From positions 62,001 through 126,000 of the forward strand of contig PLUE01000047.1 of the NCBI GenBank assembly GCA_003164785.1: a stretch of DNA of 64,000 bases. The letters are read 5' to 3'. The notes beneath the pieces were generated by a model. That model saw nothing but the letters and a program-made list of their open reading frames with translations, ran no database searches and had not been told where the DNA came from. Source of the DNA: Gammaproteobacteria bacterium (GTDB taxonomy: Bacteria; Pseudomonadota; Gammaproteobacteria; Steroidobacterales; Steroidobacteraceae). Below, in pieces: positions 1 through 8,883 of this stretch; position 1 is the first letter of the stretch, and each line of letters opens with the position of its first letter. A program made the translations under genes and the position numbers.

Positions 1-3000
1 GCATCGAATCGGTGGTGCGCGAAGCGTTCCATGCGTTCAGCATGGAATCCCAGGTGCAGATCGCCGAATCGAACCTCGCGCGGATCCACATCGTCGCGCG
101 CACGCAGCCGGTGGAGACCGAGCGCGTGGCTGCGGACGCGTTGGAACTCCAGATAGCCGCAGCCGTCCGATCATGGTCGGATGACTTCAAGAGCGCGCTT
201 TTTACCCGCTTCGACGAAGCCTATGCGCTGCGTCTGTACTCGACGTACGCGCAGGCATTCCCCGCCGCCTACACGGAGGACTTCTCCGGCGGGGCGGCGG
301 CGCACGATGTCTCGTTTCTCGAGGCGGTCGACAGCGACGCCGAGCATCTGCACCTGGACATCTATCGCCCGGAGCCGCGACGCAAGGATAAATTCTTCCT
401 CAAGATCTTCCGCGCGCAGGACGCGATTCCAATCTCCGATCTGCTGCCCCTGCTCGAGAACATGGGACTGAAGGTCATCGCCGAGCGACCTTACGAGCTG
501 GGACTGCCCGGCGGCCGGCGCGCCTGGATCGAAGACCTGGAAGTCGTGATGCAGGCGCCGAGCGTCATAAAATTCGATGCGCTCGATCGCGAGATCAAGG
601 GCGCCTTCATCGCGGTCTGGACCGGCCGCACGGACAGCGACGGCTTCAATCAACTGACGCTCACCACGGGCATCTCGTGGCGCACGGTGACGGTGTTGCG
701 CGCCTATTGCCACTACCTTCTGCAGGCGGGCCTGCCTTTCAGTCAAGGCTATATCGCCCGGGTCTTGGTCGACAATTCGGCGCTCACCCGGGCCTTTGCG
801 GAGGCTTTCGCCGCGCGTTTCGATCCGCGGCTGACCCTGACGCGGCGGCGCGCCGCGCTGACACGGCTGGAGCAGCGCATACGCTTAGGGCTGGAGGATG
901 TCACCGGGTCCGACGAAGACCGCATCCTGCGCGCACTGTGGAACGTCTTGTCGGCAACGGTCCGCACCAATGCCTACCAGGCCGCGGCGAATGGGCAGCT
1001 CAAGGACTACCTGTCTTTCAAGATCGAAAGCCAGAGGCTTCGTGACCTGCCGCTGCCGAAACCGCTGTTCGACGTCTTCGTGTTCTCGCCGCGGATGGAG
1101 GGTGTGCATCTGCGCATGGGCTATGTCGCGCGCGGCGGCATCCGCTGGTCCGACCGCCGCGAGGATTTCCGGACCGAGGTGCTCGGGCTCATGAAGGCAC
1201 AGCAGGTGAAGAACACCGTCATCGTGCCGGTCGGCGCCAAGGGCGGTTTCGTCGTGCGGCGCGGACTCGCGGGCGACCGCGAGACCCAGGCGGCCGAGGT
1301 GATCGCCTGCTATCAAACACTGATCCGGGGCCTGCTCGACCTCACGGACAACATCGTGGACGACAAGATCGTCGGCCCGCCCGACGTCGTTCGCCATGAC
1401 GGTGACGATGCCTACCTCGTGGTCGCGGCCGACAAGGGCACCGCCACCTTCTCCGACATCGCCAACGCCATTTCCAAGGAATATGGCTTCTGGCTGGGTG
1501 ATGCGTTCGCCTCGGGCGGATCGGCCGGCTACGATCACAAGAAGATGGCGATCACCGCACGCGGCGCCTGGGAGAGCGTCAAACGACATTTTCGCGAAAT
1601 CGGCATCGACGTTCAGAATCAACCCTTTTCCGTCGCGGGCATTGGCGACATGGCAGGCGACGTCTTCGGCAACGGCATGCTCCAATCGCCGCACATCCGC
1701 CTGGTTGCCGCCTTCAATCACCAGCATATCTTCATCGATCCCCAACCCGATGCGGCGCGCTCGTTCGGGGAGCGCGAGCGGCTGTTCAAGCTGCCGAGAT
1801 CTTCGTGGGAGGACTACTCCGCTGCGGCCATCTCGACGGGTGGAGGCATATTTTCGCGCAGCGCCAAGAGCGTGGCGCTGTCGCGCGAGGCGCAGGAGTT
1901 GCTCGAACTCCCGCCGCAGGCCACGCCGAACGAAATCGTCAAGGCCATCTTGAGATCGCACGTCGACCTGCTGTGGAACGGCGGTATCGGCACTTACGTG
2001 AAGGCCGGCAGCGAGAGCAACTCGGATGCCGGCGATCGCAGCAACGACGCCGTGCGCATCGACGGCCGTGAGCTGAACTGCAAGGTGGTCGGCGAAGGCG
2101 GCAACCTGGGATTCACCCAACTCGGGCGCATCGAATATGCGCGCCGCGGCGGCCGCCTGAACACCGACTTCATCGACAACTCCGCCGGCGTCAATTGCTC
2201 CGACGTCGAGGTGAATTTGAAGATACTGCTGAACGGCGCGGTTCGGTCGAAGGAGATCACGCGGCCCGCGCGCGATCGCCTGCTGGTGCAGATGACGGAG
2301 GAGGTGTCCGCGCTGGTGTTGCGGAACAATTACCTGCAGAGTCAGGCGATCAGCACCGGCGAATTTCGCTCCCGGGAGCGGCTCAGCGAAAGCGCATACG
2401 TCATTCGAGCCTTGGAGCGCTCCGGCGACTTGAACCGGGCGCTGGAATACCTGCCCTCCGAGGAAGAAATCGCCGAGCGCCGCAAGGCGGGCGAGGGACT
2501 GACGCGTCCCGAACTCGCCGTCGCCTTGAGCTACGGCAAGATCTGGCTGCACAAGGCGCTGATTAATTCCGACGTTCCGGAGGATCCCTATCTGTCGGCG
2601 GAGCTGGCCCGCTACTTTCCGACGCCGGTCCAACAGCGCTTCGCTGCGCGCATCAAGCGCCATCGGCTGCGCCGCGAGATCATTTCGACGTCGATCACGA
2701 ACAGCGTGATCAATCGCATGGGTCCTGTGTTTCCCGTCCGCGCGCAGGACGACACGGGGGCCGCCCCCGCCGCCATTGCGCGCGCGTACACCATTGCCCG
2801 CGAGGTGTTCGCGGTGCGGGACATCTGGTCGCAAATCGAGGCGCTGGACAATTCATGCCCTGCGTCCGTGCAATACACCGCCATGTTCCAGACCACCCGC
2901 CTGCTGCACCACATGAGCTATTGGCTGCTCGACAATCGTCGCGACGACCTCGATATCGAGCGCGCCGTGCGGCGCTACGGACCCCTGGCCGCCGAATTGT

Positions 3001-3515
3001 CGGCGCACCTGGGCGAAGCGCTGAGCGCGACCGAGCAGGCGCGATTGAACGCGCAACGCTCGCTGCTCATCGAACAGCACCTGCCGGAACGACTCGCGAC
3101 GCGCGTCGCCTCGCTCGAATCATTGCACTGCGCATTGGATCTGGTGGAAACCGCCATGACGGCCCGACTCGACATCGGCTTCGCCGCCAAGGCCTATTTC
3201 GACATCGGCGAGCGCATCGGCCTTGCCTGGATCAAGGACCAGATCGAAAACCTCACGGCCGAGGGCCATTGGCAGGCTGTGGCGCGCGGAACCTTGAGCG
3301 ACAACCTGTACGCCCTGCAGAGAAGGATCAATGCGGCGGTCCTTGCGTGCCCGGGCAAGAGCCCCTCGGCGCGCGTCGATCACTGGCTTGGAACCCACGG
3401 CATCGCGGTCGAATCCTTGAGGAGAATCGTGGTCGACATACGGACCGGTGCGGCCGTGGACTTCGCCACGCTGTCCGTGACCCTGCAGGCGGTGCGCCGT
3501 CTGGCGCAGGACTAG
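1..3515 (+). CDS. NAD-specific glutamate dehydrogenase, large type (5' end outside window)
   Basis: The enzyme oxidatively deaminates glutamate to 2-oxoglutarate and ammonia with NAD+. The frame is open to the first base, so the N-terminal part of a protein that is normally about 1600 residues lies outside; roughly 1170 residues are visible. Counting from the GTG at position 12, the catalytic region includes GAKGGFVV near residue 410 (the substrate Lys), GYDHKKMAITARG near 512, NGGIGTYVKA near 656 and GEGGNLGFTQLGRIEY near 697. These are hallmarks of the Bac_GDH family (PF05088). It ends at a TAG 4 bases before the next gene, so the two are probably co-transcribed. Identification is secure; the true start cannot be seen. 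Confidence 0.95.
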   Translation, partial: IESVVREAFHAFSMESQVQIAESNLARIHIVARTQPVETERVAADALELQIAAAVRSWSDDFKSALFTRFDEAYALRLYSTYAQAFPAAYTEDFSGGAAAHDVSFLEAVDSDAEHLHLDIYRPEPRRKDKFFLKIFRAQDAIPISDLLPLLENMGLKVIAERPYELGLPGGRRAWIEDLEVVMQAPSVIKFDALDREIKGAFIAVWTGRTDSDGFNQLTLTTGISWRTVTVLRAYCHYLLQAGLPFSQGYIARVLVDNSALTRAFAEAFAARFDPRLTLTRRRAALTRLEQRIRLGLEDVTGSDEDRILRALWNVLSATVRTNAYQAAANGQLKDYLSFKIESQRLRDLPLPKPLFDVFVFSPRMEGVHLRMGYVARGGIRWSDRREDFRTEVLGLMKAQQVKNTVIVPVGAKGGFVVRRGLAGDRETQAAEVIACYQTLIRGLLDLTDNIVDDKIVGPPDVVRHDGDDAYLVVAADKGTATFSDIANAISKEYGFWLGDAFASGGSAGYDHKKMAITARGAWESVKRHFREIGIDVQNQPFSVAGIGDMAGDVFGNGMLQSPHIRLVAAFNHQHIFIDPQPDAARSFGERERLFKLPRSSWEDYSAAAISTGGGIFSRSAKSVALSREAQELLELPPQATPNEIVKAILRSHVDLLWNGGIGTYVKAGSESNSDAGDRSNDAVRIDGRELNCKVVGEGGNLGFTQLGRIEYARRGGRLNTDFIDNSAGVNCSDVEVNLKILLNGAVRSKEITRPARDRLLVQMTEEVSALVLRNNYLQSQAISTGEFRSRERLSESAYVIRALERSGDLNRALEYLPSEEEIAERRKAGEGLTRPELAVALSYGKIWLHKALINSDVPEDPYLSAELARYFPTPVQQRFAARIKRHRLRREIISTSITNSVINRMGPVFPVRAQDDTGAAPAAIARAYTIAREVFAVRDIWSQIEALDNSCPASVQYTAMFQTTRLLHHMSYWLLDNRRDDLDIERAVRRYGPLAAELSAHLGEALSATEQARLNAQRSLLIEQHLPERLATRVASLESLHCALDLVETAMTARLDIGFAAKAYFDIGERIGLAWIKDQIENLTAEGHWQAVARGTLSDNLYALQRRINAAVLACPGKSPSARVDHWLGTHGIAVESLRRIVVDIRTGAAVDFATLSVTLQAVRRLAQD

Positions 3516-3519
3516 GACG

Positions 3520-3990
3520 ATGCCCGAATTCGGAATGGATTACCTGCAACGCCGCATCGTGTCGGAATTCCCGCTCGCGCGTCACATGGGGGTGATCGTC
3601 GAATGCGCCGACGACGGTCGCGTCGTGCTGCAGGCGCCGCTGGCCGCCAACGCCAATTACAAGGGAACCGCCTTCGGCGGAAGCCTGTTCTCGCTCGCGG
3701 TTCTCACGGGCTGGGCGTGGGTCACGCGCCATCTGGATACCGCCGACATCGCCGCCGACGCGGTGATCCAGGAGTCAACCATTCGGTATCTGGTCCCCGT
3801 ACAGGGACCCCTGCGCGCCAGTCTCGTGGCGCCGTCCGCACCGCAAATCGACAAGTTCGGGAGAATGCTGCAGCGGGCGGGTCGCGGCCGCATCCGCCTG
3901 AATGTGGACATTCACCACGGCGGGGCCGTGGCGACGGAATTCGAAGGCGTATTCGCGGCGGCGATTCGCCGACCATCACTGGACAAATAA
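3520..3990 (+). CDS. hotdog-fold thioesterase (YiiD C-terminal type)
   Basis: This 156-residue protein has the single hotdog domain of the YiiD_C thioesterase family. The central helix sequence NYKGTAFGGSLFSLAVL (about residues 46-62) is the family hallmark, and the strand VIQESTIRYLVPV follows near residue 85. Members are presumed to hydrolyse acyl-CoA or related thioesters, but the substrate is unknown. It starts with ATG 4 bases after the glutamate dehydrogenase stop and is followed 15 bases later by gpmA. The close spacing suggests one transcript, although the three functions are not obviously linked. There is no signal peptide, so it should be cytoplasmic. Confidence 0.8.
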   Translation: MPEFGMDYLQRRIVSEFPLARHMGVIVECADDGRVVLQAPLAANANYKGTAFGGSLFSLAVLTGWAWVTRHLDTADIAADAVIQESTIRYLVPVQGPLRASLVAPSAPQIDKFGRMLQRAGRGRIRLNVDIHHGGAVATEFEGVFAAAIRRPSLDK

Positions 3991-4005
3991 TTCAAGGAGA
4001 AATTC

Positions 4006-4755
4006 GTGCCCGGCAAGTTGATCTTGGTTCGTCATGGACAGAGCATCTGGAACGTCGAAAATCTCTTCACGGGCTGGCACGACGTGGACCTGAGCGATCT
4101 CGGGCGCGTGGAAGCCGATCAGGCGGGCAAGGAATTGCTGAGCGAGAAGATCGAACCGAACATCGCCTTCACGTCGGTGTTGAAACGGGCGATCCGCACG
4201 TTGTGGATCATCCTCGACACGACCGACCGCATGTGGATCCCGGTGGAACGCAGTTGGCGCCTCAACGAACGCCACTACGGCGCGCTCCAGGGATTGAACA
4301 AGGCGCAAACCGTGGAAAAGCACGGCGAGGCGCAGGTCAAGATATGGCGTCGCAGCTACGATATTCCGCCGCCGCCGCTGGGCCTCGATGATCCGCGCCA
4401 TCCGCGCTTCGACCCGCGCTATGCCGAGCTGGACCCCGCGCTGCTGCCGGCCACCGAATCGCTGAAGGACACGCTTGCCCGCGTACTACCCTTCTGGGAA
4501 ACGCGCATCGTCCCCGAACTGCGGGCAGGGAAGAATGTGCTGATCGTTGCGCACGGCAATTCCCTGCGCGCATTGGTGAAAATGCTCGACATGATGTCCG
4601 AGAGCGAAATCGTCGAATTCAACATCCCCACCGGGATCCCGATTCTGTACGAACTGGACGACCAGATGCAGCCGACCAGCCGCCGCTTCCTCGGCGATCC
4701 GGCCGCTCTCGCGGCCGCGCAGGATGCGGTGCGCCGCCAAACCGAACGGAAATAG
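4006..4755 (+). CDS. gpmA: 2,3-bisphosphoglycerate-dependent phosphoglycerate mutase
   Basis: This glycolytic and gluconeogenic enzyme interconverts 3- and 2-phosphoglycerate through a phosphohistidine. The 249-residue length is typical. The catalytic RHG motif ([12 protein letters not shown]) places the phosphorylated His at residue 10. [11 protein letters not shown] carries the conserved Glu-Arg-His-Tyr, and [11 protein letters not shown] carries the second catalytic His. The start is GTG at 4006, preceded by AAGGAG 6 bases upstream; no ATG fits. It is the last gene of the rightward run and is followed by a strong hairpin before the convergent ferredoxin gene. Confidence 0.96.
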   Translation: MPGKLILVRHGQSIWNVENLFTGWHDVDLSDLGRVEADQAGKELLSEKIEPNIAFTSVLKRAIRTLWIILDTTDRMWIPVERSWRLNERHYGALQGLNKAQTVEKHGEAQVKIWRRSYDIPPPPLGLDDPRHPRFDPRYAELDPALLPATESLKDTLARVLPFWETRIVPELRAGKNVLIVAHGNSLRALVKMLDMMSESEIVEFNIPTGIPILYELDDQMQPTSRRFLGDPAALAAAQDAVRRQTERK

Positions 4756-4760
4756 AGCAT

Positions 4761-4793
4761 CGCGGTCACACGACCTCGTGTCGCGTGACCGCG
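4761..4793. terminator. hairpin between convergent genes
   Basis: CGCGGTCAC at 4761-4769 is exactly complementary to GTGACCGCG at 4785-4793, and the loop contains a further ACGA/TCGT pairing. It sits between the gpmA stop (4755) and the ferredoxin stop (4802) and could stop transcription from both sides. There is no run of T, so it is not a textbook intrinsic terminator. Confidence 0.55.
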
Positions 4794-4801
4794 GGCGCCC
4801 G

Positions 4802-5119
4802 CTAGGTGTCCGGAGCGATTTCCACCTTGATGCCGCTGAGCGCCTCGGTGAAATCGACCTGGCAGGAGAGGCGCGAGGTCGCCTCCTTGTAATCGGGCAG
4901 TTCCTTGAGCAACTCCAATTCGTCGCTTTGCGGCTTCGGCAGGCGGCCGGCCCAGCTCGGGTCGACGTACACGTGGCAGGTCGCACAGGAGCACAGCCCT
5001 CCACAGATCGCAGCCACGCCATAGTCGAGTTCGCGCAGAATCTCCATCACCTTGAGGCCTGGTTTGGCCTCCACATCGTGCTCTTTGCCATCACGGTCCA
5101 CTACGAACATCCGCGCCAT
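4802..5119 (-). CDS. [2Fe-2S] ferredoxin, adrenodoxin/putidaredoxin type
   Basis: This is a small (105-residue) electron carrier. The cluster ligands follow the C-x5-C-x2-C pattern in [15 protein letters not shown], with the fourth Cys in LSCQVDF. This is the vertebrate-type fold used by P450 systems and by Isc-like ferredoxins. The start is the ATG at 5119, preceded by GGAGAG on the minus strand; an in-frame upstream extension to 5209 looks non-coding. No P450 or ferredoxin reductase is nearby, so its partner is unknown. It ends 46 bases from convergent gpmA, with a hairpin between them. Confidence 0.9.
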   Translation of the reverse strand: MARMFVVDRDGKEHDVEAKPGLKVMEILRELDYGVAAICGGLCSCATCHVYVDPSWAGRLPKPQSDELELLKELPDYKEATSRLSCQVDFTEALSGIKVEIAPDT

Positions 5120-5181
5120 TGAACTCTCCGTTATGTAATCCCCATCCGGGGCTGTCGCTGAGCCGCGTAGTGTGCCGGAAC

Positions 5182-6078
5182 TTACCCGGCGCGACCACCG
5201 GACCCGCAACCGAGGCGCTCGGCCAAGCGCTCCGCGCGCGCGTCGACCTCGTCACTGTCGGGGCCAGCGCGTTGATTTAAGTAGATTTCACTCCACTGCA
5301 GACAGACGTAATCGTAGAGCCACCGCAACGCACCCAGTCGCGCCGATTCGGCCGGAAACGCGGCCCTGCGCAGATAGCTCCGCAACAAGCGCGCCGCGGT
5401 GTCCTCGGTCCAATCGTTATTGGCGATCCATCCCGCCAGATCCCAGAAGCCATCGGCGACGTGCGCATATTCCCAATCGAGCAAAATCAGGCCGCCGCCC
5501 GGACGATCGTCGACGATGTTCAAGCGGTGCAAGTCGCTATGGCACAGAACGGCGGGCGGTGCCGGAGTTGCGCCCAAGCGTCCCAGATGCGTCATGGCAT
5601 TCGCACGCAGGGCCGCGGATCGTGCCACGCCGGCCTTGCGCCGGGCCGCGGCGGCGGCATAGTGCGAGATCCACGCACCGGCGCTCATGACCCGCGGCGG
5701 CTGTGGAATCGGCAGCGCATGCACCCGGCGCAACAGTTCCGCCATCTGGTCGACATGCTCGGGACCGCACGCTTCTTCGGCACTCCACGTGCGCCCGTTC
5801 GCCCAGGCAGCCACGAGTATTCCCTCCTCCGGCGCGCAACATTCCACGCGCGGCGCCAGGCCGGCCGTGGCCGCGCGCTCCAAGACCCGGCACTCCCAGG
5901 CGCGATCGAGGCCTAGATCGGTGGCGCCTTCCGCAACCACGCGCATCGAAAACGAATTCCCGTCCCGCACTACCCTGCAGCTTCGGTTGACCAGGCCTGT
6001 CGCCACCGGATGGATGTTGATCGGGCCCGACCCCGGCACCCGGCGTTCGGCGATTTGTTCAAGCGCGCTGCGCGGCAT
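5182..6078 (-). CDS. APH/choline-kinase-fold phosphotransferase, probable thiamine kinase
   Basis: This 298-residue protein has the aminoglycoside-phosphotransferase/choline-kinase fold. The Brenner motif CHSDLHRLNIV (catalytic Asp and Mg-binding Asn) sits near residue 185, and LLDWEYA (DxE metal-binding loop) near 205. The fold alone would not give the substrate. It is the third gene of an operon under a TPP riboswitch and its start overlaps the PnuC-family transporter by 20 bases. Phosphorylation of imported thiamine, as E. coli ThiK (YcfN) does, is therefore the best reading. Fold assignment is firm; thiamine as substrate is inferred from context. Confidence 0.78.
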   Translation of the reverse strand: MPRSALEQIAERRVPGSGPINIHPVATGLVNRSCRVVRDGNSFSMRVVAEGATDLGLDRAWECRVLERAATAGLAPRVECCAPEEGILVAAWANGRTWSAEEACGPEHVDQMAELLRRVHALPIPQPPRVMSAGAWISHYAAAAARRKAGVARSAALRANAMTHLGRLGATPAPPAVLCHSDLHRLNIVDDRPGGGLILLDWEYAHVADGFWDLAGWIANNDWTEDTAARLLRSYLRRAAFPAESARLGALRWLYDYVCLQWSEIYLNQRAGPDSDEVDARAERLAERLGCGSGGRAG

Positions 6079-6682
6079 GGGCCACCGGAGTCAAGTCGCG
6101 CGACCATTCACGCATCCCGACGATGATCATCGCCAGATAGACGGCGAACAGCGCGGTGGTCAGATAGAGATGCCGGTTGAAGTACAGGCACAAACTCACC
6201 GAGTCGATGACGAGCCACCAATGCCAGTTTTCATAGACCTTGCGCGCCACCAGGAACGTCGCGAAAGCGCTGGCCCAGGTCACCATCGAGTCGACGAAAG
6301 GCCACGCTGCCGGGGTGAATCGTCGCAGGAAGAACGAGCTCACGATCGACAGGCCGAGTACTGCCAGAAGGCCGATTGCGTGGCGGCCCATCCCCCAACG
6401 CGATATTCGCAGACCCGGGCCGCCTTTGCCGGGCGTCCATTGCCAATATCCGTACGCCGCCATCGCCGCATAAAAGGCGTTCAAGCCGGATTCCATGTAG
6501 AGGCGCGCCGCGAACAACACCCACACGTACAGGCACGAGCTCGCGAACGCCGCCACCCAACAGCCACGCAGCTGCTTGATGGCAAGCACGAGATAGATCA
6601 CCGCCAGGACGGCGGCCAGCATCTCGATACCGCTGGTCGTGCGCCAGGCGTCGACCAACTGGAGCCCGAGTTCTGCGAGCAC
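6059..6682 (-). CDS. pnuT: PnuC-family transporter, probable thiamine transporter PnuT
   Basis: This 207-residue protein has about seven hydrophobic segments and the PnuC-family features GIEMLAAVLAVIYLVLA near the N-terminus, AFYAAMAAYGYWQW near residue 70 and ENWHWWLVIDSVSLCLYF near 150. PnuC proteins move vitamin precursors (nicotinamide riboside, riboflavin, thiamine) by facilitated diffusion, with trapping by a kinase. Here a TPP riboswitch lies upstream, a YkoF-like thiamine-binding protein precedes it by 23 bases and a kinase overlaps its 3' end. All of this points to thiamine rather than nicotinamide riboside. Family is certain; substrate is inferred. Confidence 0.85.
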   Translation of the reverse strand: MLAELGLQLVDAWRTTSGIEMLAAVLAVIYLVLAIKQLRGCWVAAFASSCLYVWVLFAARLYMESGLNAFYAAMAAYGYWQWTPGKGGPGLRISRWGMGRHAIGLLAVLGLSIVSSFFLRRFTPAAWPFVDSMVTWASAFATFLVARKVYENWHWWLVIDSVSLCLYFNRHLYLTTALFAVYLAMIIVGMREWSRDLTPVAHAAQRA

Positions 6683-6705
6683 GACGAGGTCTGGGCCGCT
6701 CGCCC

Positions 6706-7002
6706 CTAGGCCGGCCGCGCCTCAACCGGCCGTGCCTCAGCCGGCCGCGCCTGTACCGGCCGTGCCAACCCCGGGAGCACTTTCATCACGAATATCGGCT
6801 GCGGTCCGCCGGCTGCGGCGCGGCCCATCTCCTCGGCGAGTATCGCCATGGCACGATCGAGCGGCCCCCAGATTTGCGTGCTCAACGCATTCGTCGATAC
6901 GACGAGCTCAGGATGAGTGTTGAGCCTGTCGATGAACGCCTTGATCAAAGGCCGATAGTCGCCCGCCAGAGGATACATGCTGATTTCAATAGCTGATTGC
7001 AT
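6706..7002 (-). CDS. YkoF-like thiamine/HMP-binding protein
   Basis: This 98-residue protein begins AIEISMYPLAGDYRPLIKAF and continues VSTNALSTQIWGPLD, the pattern of the YkoF/MTH1187 thiamine-binding ferredoxin-like domain. Bacillus YkoF binds thiamine or its pyrimidine moiety and is encoded with an HMP transporter. Here it is the first gene after a TPP riboswitch and precedes a PnuC-family transporter. The start ATG at 7002 lies directly behind the riboswitch, whose 3' strand contains the GGAG-like ribosome site. The C-terminal 20 residues are an odd ARPxE-type repeat tail encoded by a 15-bp tandem repeat and are unlikely to belong to the fold. Confidence 0.78.
   Translation of the reverse strand: MQSAIEISMYPLAGDYRPLIKAFIDRLNTHPELVVSTNALSTQIWGPLDRAMAILAEEMGRAAAGGPQPIFVMKVLPGLARPVQARPAEARPVEARPA
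6711..6770. repeat. four 15-bp tandem repeats
   Basis: Four imperfect head-to-tail copies of CCGGCCGYGCCTnnn start at 6711, 6726, 6741 and 6756. They lie inside the 3' end of the YkoF-like gene, in frame, and encode the tail LARPVQARPAEARPVEARPA. The unit is a multiple of three, so copy-number changes would only lengthen or shorten the tail. Confidence 0.8.
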
Positions 7003-7008
7003 CGCGAT

Positions 7009-7113
7009 ACCTGCTCCCTACGCCGGCATTATCCGGGTCAGGTTCAACGGGTTCGCAGGGTAGCCGGAAAGTCGGCATCCCACGTCTCAGGTCTTGCAGA
7101 CCACCCCAAGGTG
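7009..7113 (-). promoter_or_regulatory. TPP (THI-box) riboswitch
   Basis: On the minus strand the two signature blocks of the thiamine pyrophosphate aptamer are present: CTGAGA at 7090-7085 and ACCTGACCCGGATAATGCCGG at 7043-7023, followed by the typical GTAGGGA. Between them lies a variable stem (GCCGACTTTCCGGC). The aptamer ends only a few bases before the ATG of the YkoF-like gene, so it probably acts by hiding the ribosome site: ACCT at the 5' edge can pair with AGGT just upstream of the start. It should repress the downstream thiamine-uptake operon when TPP is plentiful. Confidence 0.93.
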
Positions 7114-7177
7114 AAGCAAGTGTAGCCTTAACACCGGGAGGCGTGCAAAACTGCCGTGAGATCCTCGGGAGATACGC

Positions 7178-8065
7178 TTGCGAATTTTTCAAGTCGACGC
7201 CTTTACGCAGTCAAAATTCACCGGCAATCCCGCCACGGTCGTCCTCGACGCCGACGGCCTCGATGACGGGACCATGAGCGCCATCGCGCGCGAGTTCTCC
7301 CACGCTGAAGTCGCTTTCGTCTGTGCCGCGACCGGTCCGGACCATGATGTTCGGCTGCGCTTCTTCAACTCCCACAAGGAAGCGCCGTTCGTCGGGCATG
7401 CCACCGTGGCGGCACACTCGGTGCTGCTCGCCGTCGGCCGACGCGGCTTGGGTGTGAGCCGGCAACACGGCGGGACGGGGGTCGTCGACGTGCGCGCCGC
7501 ACGAATCGAGCAACGTACCGTCATCGAATTCCGCCAAACCATGCCGGAACTCGACGCCCCGCTGCCTTTCAAGACCACCCTGCGCGTCGCCGAAGCCCTG
7601 CGTCTGCCGGCAACTCAGCTGCATGAGTTCATGCCCGCGCGCATCGCCCGCAAGGGCGGCACACGATTGCTGGTGCCGATCGGGGACGTCGGCGCGCTCG
7701 ATGCCATGGCGCCAAATTTCGACACGTTGGTGGAACTTGGCAGCGAACTCGGCACCGACGGATTTTTCGTCTTCGCGGTCATCGCGGGCGCGCACGCGTT
7801 ATCGACCGAGTCCCGCATGTTTTGCCCCGCGTTGGGCATCGCCGAAGACCCGGTCAGCGGCAATGCGCATTCCATGCTGGCGTCCTATCTGTGGGAGATC
7901 GGACAGTTCGGCAACGGCGCGACCACGTTCACGGGTTACCAGGGCCGTCGGATGAATCGACCGGGCGAGGTCAGCGTGAAGCTCGAAATCGACTCGGGCA
8001 GCTTGATCGCCGCGCACATCGGCGGCAGCGCGGTCATCGTCAGCGAAGGCACGCTGGCGGCCTGA
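7178..8065 (+). CDS. PhzF-family isomerase-like protein
   Basis: This 295-residue protein is a member of the PhzF/diaminopimelate-epimerase-fold family. It opens with the family signature IFQVDAFTQSKFTGNPATVV and continues SHAEVAFV (catalytic Glu in the HAE motif), RFFNSHKEAPFVGHATVAA and, near the C-terminus, EDPVSGNAHSMLASYL. PhzF isomerises a phenazine precursor, but most chromosomal homologues stand alone and have unknown substrates; no other phenazine gene is here. The start is TTG at 7178 with TCGGGAG about 7 bases upstream. It diverges from the thiamine operon and is convergent with the next gene. Confidence 0.88.
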   Translation: MRIFQVDAFTQSKFTGNPATVVLDADGLDDGTMSAIAREFSHAEVAFVCAATGPDHDVRLRFFNSHKEAPFVGHATVAAHSVLLAVGRRGLGVSRQHGGTGVVDVRAARIEQRTVIEFRQTMPELDAPLPFKTTLRVAEALRLPATQLHEFMPARIARKGGTRLLVPIGDVGALDAMAPNFDTLVELGSELGTDGFFVFAVIAGAHALSTESRMFCPALGIAEDPVSGNAHSMLASYLWEIGQFGNGATTFTGYQGRRMNRPGEVSVKLEIDSGSLIAAHIGGSAVIVSEGTLAA

Positions 8066-8106
8066 GGAACGCGGCGGCGCCCATCGCCCATGCCGTCGGC
8101 GCGCTC

Positions 8107-8850
8107 CTAGCCGAGTTCCCGACGGGCCCGGTCGAGCCACTCGGCCTGTGCTTTTCGATAATGGCCGGGCGCCATCTTGGCGCTGTCCATCAGGTCCTTG
8201 AATATCCGCTGCGCCTCGGCAACCTTGCCGCGGCGTTTCAGCAGCAGGCCGTAGCGCAGACGCGCCTCCGCGCCCGGATAGCCCGGCGCCACGGCGCCAT
8301 ATTCGTGCTCCGCTTCTTCGAGCGCATCCAGGGCCTCGAGCGTGCGGGCATACAACAGGTGCCCATCGGACGATTTGAAATCCGGATTGTTGTGAATGAG
8401 ACGCTCCAGTGTGGCGCGCGCGGCCGCGTAGTCGCCGCCCGCGAATTGCGCGCGCGCAAGCCCTAGCAGCAGCGTGGGATCGTGCTCGAAGATCCCCTTG
8501 AGTCCCGCCTGGTAGACGGTGCTCGCCTCCGCATATTGACCGCGCGTGAACAGTTCCTCGGCGAGGCGGCGGCGTGCATCGACGTTGCCGGAAATCTCGA
8601 CCTCGGCGGCCGCGCGGCGCAGATCGCGGTTCGGATCGATCATGCGCTGCATGCCCGCCCGTGTGCGGCGCGCGGTCCTCCCGCCGAAAATCCCCGGCAG
8701 CACCTCCACGACGATGTACGCCAGGGAACCGGCGGCCGGCAACAGCGCGATACCCCAGATCCACAGCGTATTACGTCCCGTCTTGATGACATGCACGATG
8801 AGACAGGCCTGGACGGCGAGCGTAAGAATGAAGATCAATGACACGGCCAC
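8107..8850 (-). CDS. membrane-anchored tetratricopeptide-repeat protein
   Basis: This 247-residue protein has two N-terminal membrane segments (about residues 3-22 and 30-52, the latter ending in EVLPGIFGG, as in PLDc_N-type anchors). A soluble region of TPR-like helices follows, for example EELFTRGQYAEASTVYQAGL and LARAQFAGGDYAAARATLERL. It probably acts as a scaffold at the inner membrane. No specific partner is suggested by the flanking PhzF and lipoprotein genes. The protein is intact and codon use is like that of its neighbours. Function is unknown beyond the TPR fold. Confidence 0.75.
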   Translation of the reverse strand: MAVSLIFILTLAVQACLIVHVIKTGRNTLWIWGIALLPAAGSLAYIVVEVLPGIFGGRTARRTRAGMQRMIDPNRDLRRAAAEVEISGNVDARRRLAEELFTRGQYAEASTVYQAGLKGIFEHDPTLLLGLARAQFAGGDYAAARATLERLIHNNPDFKSSDGHLLYARTLEALDALEEAEHEYGAVAPGYPGAEARLRYGLLLKRRGKVAEAQRIFKDLMDSAKMAPGHYRKAQAEWLDRARRELG

Positions 8851-8883
8851 TCCGACAGCGATCGGCGCCGGGGCGCCCTTGAG

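Noticed and set aside
885..2834. Very long minus-strand open frame antisense to glutamate dehydrogenase
   Set aside because: It mirrors the GC-rich third positions of the real gene and shows no protein-like motifs.
6711..6770. Repeat block as a possible CRISPR array
   Set aside because: The units are 15 bp, contiguous and without spacers, and are in frame in a coding gene.
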